This document shows positions 15,597 to 23,868 of a DNA stretch of 64,000 nt, piece by piece. How positions within the stretch are numbered: the stretch's first letter is position 1; every line of letters starts with the position of its first letter. The stretch lies in NCBI GenBank assembly GCA_020633295.1, contig JACKDW010000005.1:186001-250000 (forward strand). The letters are read 5' to 3'. This DNA is from Myxococcales bacterium (lineage in GTDB: Bacteria > Myxococcota_A > Polyangia > Nannocystales > Nannocystaceae). Both the position numbers and the translations under genes were made by a program. The notes beneath the pieces are model-generated. The model searched no databases and was not told the origin of the DNA. It saw only the letters and a program-made list of their open reading frames with translations.

Positions 15597-17099
15597 CTAG
15601 CCGCGCACGTGGCCGACCGTGGTCGCCGGGAAGATCGGCGCGCGCGCGTGATCGACGACGCGCACCACCGGCGCGCCGACGCGGCCGCGGAGCGATCGGA
15701 TCCGCCGCACGCGCGCGGCGTGGTAGGTCCCCGGCTCGACGATCGTGACCGCCGGCGGCAGCAGCTCGCTGCGGCTGCGCAGGTGCGCGTAGGCCGGGCT
15801 GCGTCGGCACAGGTCGCTGTCGACGCTTCGTATGAGATGTCCCTCGAGACCGATTCGTGAATCCCCCTGGACCTCGACCTGCACCAGCAGCCGGCGAGGT
15901 CGCGGCGCCGCGCGCTGCTCCTGCGCGTTCGCGCCGCCGAGCTCGGTGTCCGCGAAGGGGTCCCCGGGGCCGCCGCGGCGACGTCTTCGCCCGCCCGCGT
16001 CGCCACCCACGTTGATCGTCGTCAGGTCGGGGCCGATCGTCGCGGCCACGAGCGCGGGGTCCTCGGGGCGAAACGCCTGGCGCACGCTCGCGGTCATCCA
16101 CGTGCCCAGGAGCGACACGCCCTCGAGCGCGATGTCGATGGGCGGCGACGGCAGCCGGACCACGCGCGGGCGGGCGAAGGGCGCGTCCTGGGTCGGCGGA
16201 TCAAAGCCGACCACGCGCACGTGCTCGTCGAGCCGGACGCGCAGGAAGCCGAGCGGCGAGCTGACGACGACCTCGTAGCGCTCGCCGATGATCGCGTGCT
16301 CCGGCAGCACCGTCTCCGCCTGCAGGATCGGGCGACCGTCGACGTCGAACTTCGTGTGCGGCAGCAGCTCGATCAGCGCGCTGGAGACCGCGAGCGTGAA
16401 GGCGCGCGCGGGCGAGCGCGGCGACGGGACGCCGAGCCGCCCGCTGCGATCGATCCAGCCCGCGAACTCGACGGGGACGCGCGCGCGCACGCGCTGGCGG
16501 TGATCGTGCCCCGCGAGCACGAGCCGCAGCGACGGGATCCGGCGGTCGATCGGCCCGTGGAGCTCGCGCTCGAGCCACGCGCAGGTGTAGCTGCTCGGGA
16601 CCACGAGCAGCGTCGGTTCGAACTCCTCGAGCAGCGCGCGCAGCTGCTCGAGCTCGCGCTCGCTCGCGAGCGACTCGATCCGCCGCACCTCGGCGCCGAG
16701 CGCCTCGAGGTCCCGCGCGCGCACGCGGTCGATGAGCGGGTCGGGGTTGCGCGCCTGCAGCAGCAGCGCGCGCGAGGCCGCCGCGGGGTCGCGCGCGCCG
16801 AGCCACTCGCGCCAGGCCTCGACGACGAGCCCGCGCTCGACCCCGCAGCCGGAGAGCTCGTTCGCGCGCGGGTCACTCGCGTCGGTCGCGCCGAAGCCGA
16901 TGCGCGCCTCGACCTCGCGCGCGTGCGTCTGCAGGTCCATCAGCGGCACGGCCGCGCGGAAGTCGGCCAGCGTCGAGAGCTTCGCCAGGCCGAACGCGCG
17001 GCCGACCTCGGCGTGGCCGAGGTTCTGCAGGATGCGCTCGAGGTGCCGCTGGCGCGCGGCGCTCACGACGGGCCCGCTGGTTCCTGTCCCGGTGGCCAT
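15597..17099 (-). CDS. GH3-like protein, probably catalytically degenerate
   Basis: A 500-residue protein. The N-terminal pattern (QRHLERILQNLGHAEVGRAF, then FRAAVPLMD) and the C-terminal patterns (ERYEVVVSSPLGFLRVRLDEHVRVVGF at about 280-306; YAHLRSRSELLPPAVTIVEPGTYH at about 445-468) fit GH3 family acyl-acid amido synthetases of the ANL superfamily. The central part is shortened and I do not see the Ser-Ser-Gly-Thr phosphate-binding loop or the Ser-Glu-Gly motif, so ATP-dependent adenylation is doubtful. An Arg/Gly-rich insert lies at about 370-390. It is the last of three genes transcribed from about 18934 and lies 84 nt after the MerR-TPR gene. Confidence 0.6.
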   Translation of the reverse strand: MATGTGTSGPVVSAARQRHLERILQNLGHAEVGRAFGLAKLSTLADFRAAVPLMDLQTHAREVEARIGFGATDASDPRANELSGCGVERGLVVEAWREWLGARDPAAASRALLLQARNPDPLIDRVRARDLEALGAEVRRIESLASERELEQLRALLEEFEPTLLVVPSSYTCAWLERELHGPIDRRIPSLRLVLAGHDHRQRVRARVPVEFAGWIDRSGRLGVPSPRSPARAFTLAVSSALIELLPHTKFDVDGRPILQAETVLPEHAIIGERYEVVVSSPLGFLRVRLDEHVRVVGFDPPTQDAPFARPRVVRLPSPPIDIALEGVSLLGTWMTASVRQAFRPEDPALVAATIGPDLTTINVGGDAGGRRRRRGGPGDPFADTELGGANAQEQRAAPRPRRLLVQVEVQGDSRIGLEGHLIRSVDSDLCRRSPAYAHLRSRSELLPPAVTIVEPGTYHAARVRRIRSLRGRVGAPVVRVVDHARAPIFPATTVGHVRG

Positions 17100-17183
17100 C
17101 TTGGGGAGCTCGCGGCGACCCGCGGGCGCTGAAGCGTACCTCGAGCGCGCGACGCCAGCACCCGCGCCGCGCGGGGCCGCGGC

Positions 17184-18206
17184 TCAGCCGACGCCGAGCT
17201 CGTCGCGCAGCGCCCGGATCACCGCGCGCGCGTGGGCGCGCCGCTCCTCGAGCGACGCGTCGCGCGCGCCCGCGGGCGTGCGCTCCACCGCGTCGCAGAA
17301 GCGCTCGAGGTGCGCGAGCGCCTGCCCCTTGCCGCCGACGCCGAGCAGCGCGCGCGCGATCCCGTAGTGGGCCTCGGCGTAGTCGGGCGCGGTCCGCAGG
17401 ACCTGGCGGTAGCCGGCGATCGCGGTCTCGTGATCGCCGGTCTTGAGCGCGAGCGCGGCCAGGTTCGACTGCGCCTCGGGCTGGTCCTCGTCGCAGCGCA
17501 GCGCCTCATCGAACATGTCCCTCGCGCCATCTATATCGCCGATCGCGGCGAGCAGCGAGCCGAGGTTGGTGTAGGCCGCCGCGAGCCCCGGGTCGAGGTC
17601 GAGCGCGCGCTCGTAGGCGTCGCGCGCCTCGAGCAGCGCCGGGTGCTCGGGGTCCTTGCCGTCCCACTCCTGCTCGCGCTCGCACGCGAAGCGGAACAGC
17701 TCGTAGGCCGAGCGCTCGTCGACGCCGAGCGCCTGCTCGCGCGCGGCCTGGGTGCTCGGCAGCGCGAGCACCTCGGCGATCTCGTCGCGCAGCCCCTGGA
17801 CGCTGAAGTCGAGGATGCACTGCCCGGTCGCCGCGTCGAAGGTCCGCTGGTGATCCTCGACGAGCACGCGGTCGTGCTCGCTGCGGATCCGCAGGCGCGC
17901 CAGCGGCTCATCGACCTCGGGCAGCTTGAGCCGCAGGACGTCGAGGTTCTTGCGCACGCGCTGCAGCGAGAGCCCGGCCGCGAGCAGCTCCTTGGCGACC
18001 TTGATGCCGATGAGGTCGCGGAAGCTGTAGAGGCTGCGCCCGCTCCCGCGCCCCGACGGGCGGATGAAGCCCGTCTGCGCCCAGTAGCGCAGCCGGCTCT
18101 CCGGCAGGTTAAACAGACGCGCGACCTCGCGAACGGACAGCTGGCCGTCCGGCGTCGCCGCCTCGGTCGGCGCGTACGCGGGGGCTGTTTGTGAGCGTTC
18201 CATCAA
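17184..18206 (-). CDS. MerR-type DNA-binding domain fused to TPR repeats
   Basis: A 340-residue protein. Residues 22-90 form a MerR HTH and wing (LSVREVARLFNLPESRLRYW, FIRPSGRG.., YSFRDLIGIKVAKELLAAG). Residues about 190-320 hold TPR units (AYTNLGSLLAAIGDIDGARDM, AQSNLAALALKTGDHETAI, AHYGIARALLGVGGKGQAL). There is no Cys-based metal site, so this is not a classical metal sensor; TPRs suggest control by a protein partner. The ATG overlaps the stop codon of the preceding gene (18203-18206), with GAGGTG as ribosome site. Confidence 0.85.
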   Translation of the reverse strand: MMERSQTAPAYAPTEAATPDGQLSVREVARLFNLPESRLRYWAQTGFIRPSGRGSGRSLYSFRDLIGIKVAKELLAAGLSLQRVRKNLDVLRLKLPEVDEPLARLRIRSEHDRVLVEDHQRTFDAATGQCILDFSVQGLRDEIAEVLALPSTQAAREQALGVDERSAYELFRFACEREQEWDGKDPEHPALLEARDAYERALDLDPGLAAAYTNLGSLLAAIGDIDGARDMFDEALRCDEDQPEAQSNLAALALKTGDHETAIAGYRQVLRTAPDYAEAHYGIARALLGVGGKGQALAHLERFCDAVERTPAGARDASLEERRAHARAVIRALRDELGVG

Positions 18207-18934
18207 GCCTGCACCTCACCCAGCGGACGGCGGGCGAGCACGCCGCCGCCCGTCGATTCTAGCGACACCACCGCGTCACCGTCGATCAAAATGCATGTCC
18301 CCTCAGCGCGGATCTTCGGCTCGAGCTGGACCTCAAACGCGTCTGTTAAGCGACCACCTGCACGGCCGTCCTTTTGGACATCTCCCCGCCGCCGCGCGCG
18401 GACCGGCACCGGCGTCGGCTCGGCCAGCCGCAGCTGTTCGGGCCGCGCCCCGCACAGCGACGCCAGCTCGCCGAGCACCAGCCGCAGCAGCCGGGCGCGC
18501 AGATCGCCGCGGCGCTCGAGCAGCTCGGCGACCCGCAGGGCCGAGGCCGCGTCGACCGGGTCGCGGAGCAGCTCGCGGCAGCGGGCGAGGTCCACCGTCA
18601 CCATGATCGTCGCGTAGAACCGGCCGTAGTAGCGCTCCGGGTCGCGGTCCGTCGCCCGTCGCCCGGGGTGCCGACGCAGCTCGGCGCTGCCCTCGACCAC
18701 CGTCTCCGCCCGACTCCACAGCAGCTCGAGCGCGCTGGCGGAGAGCGACTCGCGGATCTCCCGGCGGACCAGCGCCAGCCGCTCGACGCGGAGCCACGGC
18801 GCCTCGGGCAGGCTCGCGAGCAGCGAGGCCATCGCCGACGAGGAGTGGCGATCGCGCGGGGTCGTGGCACGCAGCGCACGCACCGTGGCGCGCGCGGGCT
18901 GGGGCTTGGAGCGCTTTGGAGGGCGTGTAGTCAC
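18203..18934 (-). CDS. Hypothetical protein coupled to the MerR-TPR gene
   Basis: A product of 243 residues from GTG 18934, with a basic N-terminus (PPKRSKPQPARATVRALRA) and a helical, Arg/Leu-rich middle; the last 60 residues (FEVQLEPKIRAEGTCILIDGDAVVSLE) look like beta structure. No family recognised. The open frame extends to 19024, but CATACT at 18945-18950, 10 nt before GTG 18934, favours the shorter form. Its stop overlaps the MerR-TPR start, so translation of the two is probably coupled and they may work together. Confidence 0.5.
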   Translation of the reverse strand: MTTRPPKRSKPQPARATVRALRATTPRDRHSSSAMASLLASLPEAPWLRVERLALVRREIRESLSASALELLWSRAETVVEGSAELRRHPGRRATDRDPERYYGRFYATIMVTVDLARCRELLRDPVDAASALRVAELLERRGDLRARLLRLVLGELASLCGARPEQLRLAEPTPVPVRARRRGDVQKDGRAGGRLTDAFEVQLEPKIRAEGTCILIDGDAVVSLESTGGGVLARRPLGEVQA

Positions 18935-19030
18935 TGGACCTACAAGTATGCCTCGGGCCGTTTCAAAACACCAAAGTTGTGCGCGGAGACGCTGCCGAAA
19001 GCGACCCGCGCGTGCGACCCTCACGCGCGT

Positions 19031-20044
19031 ATGCAGCAGAGCTCGGAGCGCGACTCGGCATCCCCGGGTGATGTCCTCTTTGTACTTGATCCGTTGGAGA
19101 TCATGGACCCCGCGGCGGACAGCAGCTACGTGATGATCACCGAGGCGCGCCGACGCGGCTACACGCCGTGGATGGTCGAGCTCGCGGGGCTCTCGCTCGC
19201 GGGCACCGAGACCTGGGCCCGCGCGACGCCGATCGGCCTGGGCGAGATCTCACGAGATCGCCCGTCCGCGCCACCACGCATGCAGGCGCTCGGGCCCGCG
19301 CGGCCCCGCGCGGCCGAGAGCTTCCGCGCGATCGTCATGCGCAAGGACCCGCCCTTCGATCAGGACTACCTGACCGCGACCTGGTGGCTCGACCGCGCCG
19401 CGCTGCGGACCGTCGTCGTCAACGCCCCGGCGGGACTGCGCGAGCTGAGCGAGAAGCTCTCGATCCTGCCCTTTCCTGAGCTGACCCCGAGGACATACAT
19501 GCTCCGGGCCCGCGACGACCTGCGCGCCGCGCTGCGCGAGCTCGGCGGGCGCATGATCCTCAAGCCGCTGTACGGGCACGGCGGGCGCGGCGTCCTGATC
19601 GCGCGCGAGGGCGACGCGAACCTCAACACGCTGCTCGAGCTCGCGACCGAGGAGGGGCGCGCCTGGACCATCGCTCAGGAGTTCGTGCCGGCCGCGAGCG
19701 CCGGCGACAAGCGCATCCTGCTGATCGAGGGCGAGCCGGTCGGCGCCGTCCTGCGCGTGCCGGCCAAGGGCGAGCTGCGCAACAACTTCCACGTCGGCGG
19801 GACCCCGAGCGCCACCGGGCTGACGGCGCGCGACCTCGAGATCTGCGCCGCCGTGGGCCCCTACCTGCGCGCGCGCGGGATGCTGTTCGTCGGCATCGAC
19901 GTGCTCGGCGACTACCTCACCGAGATCAACGTCACGAGCCCGACCGGCATGCAGGAGATCAACCGCCTCGGCGGGCTGACGGGCGACGCCACCATGCAGG
20001 CGAAGTTCTGGGACGCGCTCGAGCGTCGCGTCGCCGAGGCGTAG
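19031..20044 (+). CDS. gshB: Glutathione synthetase
   Basis: A 337-residue ATP-grasp enzyme joining gamma-glutamylcysteine and glycine. Diagnostic motifs: MRKDPPFDQDYLTATWWLD (about 99-117), KPLYGHGGRGVL (about 178-189), QEFVPAASAGDKRILLIEGE (about 216-235), RVPAKGELRNN, and the metal/substrate site EINVTSPTGMQEINR (about 301-315). The length is slightly above the proteobacterial norm because of an N-terminal extension. The open frame continues far upstream, but only from ATG 19031 does the product look like GshB. No gshA is nearby. Confidence 0.92.
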   Translation: MQQSSERDSASPGDVLFVLDPLEIMDPAADSSYVMITEARRRGYTPWMVELAGLSLAGTETWARATPIGLGEISRDRPSAPPRMQALGPARPRAAESFRAIVMRKDPPFDQDYLTATWWLDRAALRTVVVNAPAGLRELSEKLSILPFPELTPRTYMLRARDDLRAALRELGGRMILKPLYGHGGRGVLIAREGDANLNTLLELATEEGRAWTIAQEFVPAASAGDKRILLIEGEPVGAVLRVPAKGELRNNFHVGGTPSATGLTARDLEICAAVGPYLRARGMLFVGIDVLGDYLTEINVTSPTGMQEINRLGGLTGDATMQAKFWDALERRVAEA

Positions 20045-20353
20045 CGTGCCGAATCACGGCGCGACGCCTCGCCGTTGGCGAGGCGAAGCAACGCAGTTGC
20101 GCGGTTCGTAGTCTACGTTTCACCAACGACGCCCGGCGAAAGGGATCGACAGGACGTCGCGCGGACCTTCGCCTCGGGCCCGCCGCGAAAACCCGCCCGA
20201 GAGGGCGCCGAGCCGCGCGCCGGGTCGCTCGCCGGAGCGCGGGCGAGCGCGCAGAAATTCGCTTTTGCTTGCGAGCGCGCCTGGGTCCGCGGTATTGCCC
20301 CAAAACACCGCCTCCTCGCGGTCCGCCCCCGCGCGCTCGCGCCCCGCATCACC
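20045..20353. other. Gap upstream of the sigma-factor gene
   Basis: The frame of the downstream gene stays open through most of this stretch, but its translation is Arg/Ala-rich and not protein-like. I see no other gene. If the downstream start is wrong, part of this region may be coding. Confidence 0.4.
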
Positions 20354-21121
20354 GTGGCCCTCGAACCATCCAGCCAACTCCGCGCCCTGTTCGCCAGCGA
20401 GCTCCAGCGTCTCTACGCGTTCGCCTACCTGATGGTGTGCTCGCGCAGCGACGCGCGGCGCGCGATCGAGGCCACCGCGCGTCGGCTGCTCGCCGAGCCC
20501 GCCGCCGCCGCCGAGCTGCTCGCGGATCCGACCCCCGGCGACGCGGTCCTCGGCGTGCTCGCGCGCGACCTCGACACGCGGCTCGGCCGCAAGGCCGGTC
20601 GCACCTTCAAGATCCTCGACGACATCCTGCGCAGCGAGCTGACCAGGCCCGTCGACCCCGCCTACAGCGACCCGGACCGGCTCCACGCGCTGCTGTGGGA
20701 GCTCAAGCGCACCTGCCTGACCGCGGTGCTCTCGTGCCTGCCCCCGGGCGTGCGCATGGCCTTCATCCTCACCGACCTCATGGGCTTTGAGCCAGCCCCG
20801 GGCGCGCGCCTGCTCGACATCAAGGAGAGCGCCTACCGCGTGCGCCTGACTCGCGCGCGCAAGCGCATCGAGGACTACCTGACGCCGCGCTGCCAGCACG
20901 TCGACGACGGCAACCCGTGCAACTGCGAGGGCCGGCTCGCGATCTCGCTCGACAAGCGATTCCTGCGCCCGCCCTCGCACACCAAGGACATCCCCGACGA
21001 GCCGTTCGACTCGGGCAGCCCGCACGGCACCGTCATGCCGGTCTACCGCACGCTGCCGCTGGTCCAGCTCTCGAACAGCCGCTCGCAGGAGCTGCTCGCG
21101 CTGTTCGACGCCGCGCGCTGA
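20354..21121 (+). CDS. ECF-type RNA polymerase sigma factor-like protein
   Basis: A 255-residue product from GTG 20354. Residues 8-45 resemble sigma region 2 (LFASELQRLYAFAYLMVCSRSDARRA) and residues about 120-175 region 4 (CLPPGVRMAFILTDLMGF, LLDIKESAYRVRLTRARKRI). After it comes a Cys-rich patch (CQHVDDGNPCNCEGRL) that could bind zinc, then a 50-residue tail. Such C-terminal extensions can replace an anti-sigma factor; no anti-sigma gene is adjacent. The start is uncertain because the frame is open to 20075. Region 2 is weak, so binding to core polymerase needs testing. Confidence 0.65.
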   Translation: MALEPSSQLRALFASELQRLYAFAYLMVCSRSDARRAIEATARRLLAEPAAAAELLADPTPGDAVLGVLARDLDTRLGRKAGRTFKILDDILRSELTRPVDPAYSDPDRLHALLWELKRTCLTAVLSCLPPGVRMAFILTDLMGFEPAPGARLLDIKESAYRVRLTRARKRIEDYLTPRCQHVDDGNPCNCEGRLAISLDKRFLRPPSHTKDIPDEPFDSGSPHGTVMPVYRTLPLVQLSNSRSQELLALFDAAR

Positions 21122-21167
21122 ACCGCGCTTTGCCGAGACGTGACCGAACGGTCAGGATTAGCCCATC

Positions 21168-21470
21168 GTGGGCTGGGCCACCGGGCACATCGAGCGACTG
21201 CGTCGCGGCGAGACCGTCTCGTTCCGGCCGCGCGGCGACAGCATGCGCGGCAAGATCAGCAGCGGGCAGCTCGTCACCGTCGCGCCGCTCGGAGACCGCG
21301 CGCTCGCGGTCGGCGACATCGTGCTCTGCAAGGTCGCCGGCAGCCAGTACCTCCACCTCGTCAAGGCGATCCGCGGCGAGCGCTACCAGATCGGCAACAA
21401 CCGCGGCGGCGTCAACGGCTGGACCGGGCGCGGCAACATCTTCGGCGTCGTCACCCGCGTCGAGCCGTGA
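21168..21470 (+). CDS. Mini S24/S26 peptidase-like protein
   Basis: A 100-residue protein that is essentially the beta core of the S24/S26 fold: Ser in FRPRGDSMRGKI (about 19-30), the hydrophobic LAVGDIVLCKV strand (about 46-56), a possible general-base Lys in YLHLVKAI (about 61-68), and the late strand GNIFGVVTRV. There is no DNA-binding domain (unlike LexA or phage repressors) and no membrane anchor (unlike signal peptidase I). The gene starts at GTG 21168, 46 nt after the sigma-like gene, and may be in its operon. Confidence 0.6.
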   Translation: MGWATGHIERLRRGETVSFRPRGDSMRGKISSGQLVTVAPLGDRALAVGDIVLCKVAGSQYLHLVKAIRGERYQIGNNRGGVNGWTGRGNIFGVVTRVEP

Positions 21471-21578
21471 GCGCGCGCGAGCCGAGGAGCCGCGCCCCGA
21501 GCGTCGACGCCCCGCGCGGCCCGCAGACCGTGTACGCGCGAGGCGACCAGGTCCCGCTCGCGCGCGTCAACGATGTCC

Positions 21579-23534
21579 TCACAGCCAGATCGGGCTGGTC
21601 CAGGCGCGCTCCTGGATCGTCTTCGGGATCGTCGGGTCCTCGCACACCGCCGGCAGCTCCTCCGGCGGCAGCGTCTCCGCGAGCGTGAGGCAGTCGCGCG
21701 CGCTCCAGCGGCAGGTCGGGTTCTCGACGATCCGCGCGTAGTAGAACGCCGGCTGCGCGGGGTCGAACGCGGGGTCCCGCCACAGGCCGCACAGGCTGTC
21801 CGCGCCCGCGCCCTGCGGGGCGCAGCTCGCCGGGTCCACGCTCGCGTCGCTGTCGCCGCCCGCGACGTCGTGCACCTCGACGTGGCGCTGGCCGGACCCG
21901 TCGAGCCAGCCCTTGATGATCTGCGCGCGCTGCAGCGGCGCGCCCTCCGGGTCGCGCAGCGCCGAGACCACGAAGGCCGGCCCCGAGGAGCCTGTCCTGG
22001 GAGGCAGCTCACCGCCCATCGGCACCCCGCGCTCATAGCCCAGCTCGACCAGGTCCTCGCGCGCGCACATGTCCTCGGGCAGCTCCCAGCCGCCGAACAT
22101 GCGCACGGCGATGCGCGGGCCCGAGGTCCCGTAGGTCTCGCGCCGGCGCATCGCGTCGAACAGCGCCTCGCGCGTGTTCTCCTCCGCCCACACGGCCACG
22201 AGCCCGCCGGGGCTGTTGCGCACGCCGCCCGGCACGACCGCGGTCAGGCGCTCGAGCGGCCCGCCCTCGCGCGAGCCGAAGTGCCCCGGATAGCTGTCCT
22301 CTGCGACCTGTCCCGGCGTCCCGTTGTGCGTGTCGGTGCTCGCGATCACCCCGAGCCGCAGCGGGTTGACCCCGATGTCGCGCTCGACCTCGAGGCCCGT
22401 GAGCAGCGCGCCGCGCAGGAAGTCGCGACGCGAGAGGCAGCCCGCGCCCGTCATCCCCTGCGAGCCCACCCCGTCGCCGCAGTCCATGAACGGCGGCTGC
22501 ACCAGCTTCTCGAAGCCGCACAGCTCGTCGGGCTCGCCGAGGATCCCCGACACGCCGTTCTCGCACTCCGAGTCGCCCTTGTGCTGGAAGATCTCGACGA
22601 GCGGCTCGAGCCGCGCCTGACGCTCGGCCTGCTGTCGGTCGCCGTCCGTGGCCGCGTACTCGGGGTTGAACAGGCGCCCGTTGCTCCAATTGGAGTTGTG
22701 CGGGATCGCGAGCACGTCGCAGCCGTTGATGCCCTGCACGCACTCGTCCCACAGGCTCGCCCACAGCGCCTCGGCGCTCGTCGCCTCGAAGCTGCTGACC
22801 GGCAGCGGCGGCACCTGGCTCGAGCGGAAGATGACGTTGCGGTGCAGGTTCGAGAGCGCGGTCGCGGCCGACCACTCGTAGGCGACGAAGCTCGTGAAGC
22901 TGCACGCCGCGCTGCGATCGTAGGCGTCCTCCGCCGCGCCCTGCACCCGCGACCAGACGTCGCGCGCGGCGGCCAGGCAGTCCGCGCCGTCGGGCCCGCA
23001 GACATCCTCGCGGCGCTGCGGCTCTTCGAAGCTGAGCGCGGTCCCGAAGCCGACGAAGATCGACGGCGAGTTGGCGCGAAAGCCCACGCAGGTGTCGGAC
23101 TCGTAGCCCGGCGCGCCGGGCGTGGTGCACGCCGAGACCTCGCCGAGGTACTCGGCGTGATCCGTGACCGCCGCGAAGTCGAGCGGCCGATCGATCGTGA
23201 CCTGCTGGGTGCCGCCCGCGCCGCCGGGGATCGTGATCGTCTCGCCCCGCGCGAAGCGGTAGGCCTGCGCCGGATCCACGCGCACGTCGCTGAGGTAGGC
23301 GTCGAAGGAGTTCGCGGTGTGCACGTGCAGATCGCCGAAGTACACGTTGCGCATGGGGTCGCGCTCCGAGCACGGCTCGCGCGTGTCGACCCAGGGTTCG
23401 GGTTCGGGCTCGGGCTCGGACCCGCAGCGCAAGCTCGCGCCCGCCGCGAGGAGCACGGCGCAGGACCTCCACCGGAGCGCGCGGTCACGCCGTCGCGCTC
23501 GGACTCTCGCCTCGACCTTCGACACGACACGCAT
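21579..23534 (-). CDS. DUF3604 lipoprotein (PHP-like metal-dependent hydrolase fold)
   Basis: A 651-residue exported protein. A basic n-region and a hydrophobic stretch end at a lipobox-like GASLRC (Cys at about 37), followed by an EPEPEPEP spacer. The body matches DUF3604: YFGDLHVHTANSFDAYL near 65-81, AVTDHAEYLGE, SFVAYEWS, IPHNSNWS, LEPLVEIFQHKGDSE, GVIASTDTHNGTPG and a distal GPSGPAF-type segment. The His/Asp pattern is that of PHP-type phosphoesterases, but no activity is established for the family. Many Cys pairs fit an extracytoplasmic location. It converges on the mini S24/S26 gene. Confidence 0.85.
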   Translation of the reverse strand: MRVVSKVEARVRARRRDRALRWRSCAVLLAAGASLRCGSEPEPEPEPWVDTREPCSERDPMRNVYFGDLHVHTANSFDAYLSDVRVDPAQAYRFARGETITIPGGAGGTQQVTIDRPLDFAAVTDHAEYLGEVSACTTPGAPGYESDTCVGFRANSPSIFVGFGTALSFEEPQRREDVCGPDGADCLAAARDVWSRVQGAAEDAYDRSAACSFTSFVAYEWSAATALSNLHRNVIFRSSQVPPLPVSSFEATSAEALWASLWDECVQGINGCDVLAIPHNSNWSNGRLFNPEYAATDGDRQQAERQARLEPLVEIFQHKGDSECENGVSGILGEPDELCGFEKLVQPPFMDCGDGVGSQGMTGAGCLSRRDFLRGALLTGLEVERDIGVNPLRLGVIASTDTHNGTPGQVAEDSYPGHFGSREGGPLERLTAVVPGGVRNSPGGLVAVWAEENTREALFDAMRRRETYGTSGPRIAVRMFGGWELPEDMCAREDLVELGYERGVPMGGELPPRTGSSGPAFVVSALRDPEGAPLQRAQIIKGWLDGSGQRHVEVHDVAGGDSDASVDPASCAPQGAGADSLCGLWRDPAFDPAQPAFYYARIVENPTCRWSARDCLTLAETLPPEELPAVCEDPTIPKTIQERAWTSPIWL

Positions 23535-23868
23535 CCTCGGTCAATCGCCGCGCGTGGACAAGATCGCGCGCGCGAGCGGACCACGACGACGCTTGATTGA
23601 ATTCTCCCAAGCCGCGACGCGCCGCGCCGTGGCGTCTCGCGCGGAGAACGTGATAGACACGAGCGGCGTCGCGTGGATACGCCTGCTTGAAGATCCAGGG
23701 ACAGGCTGCCCTCCGCGCGCAGCGCGAGCGCGCCGCTCGCCGCCTCGGTGCCGCTGGATCGGCCCTGGGGTCCATCTCCTCGTTCAGAGCCGCACGCGCC
23801 TCGAGGAGGACGCCCGCGGCGCGCGTCCCGAGCGCGCCGCGCCCAGGCGACCATCAAGGAGCACGCGC
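23535..23868. other. Divergent intergenic region, no gene
   Basis: Lies between the DUF3604 gene and the KamA-like gene. The frame of the latter is open across it but the product is not protein-like, and the AAGGAG site at the far end fixes the start at 23869. Confidence 0.45.
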
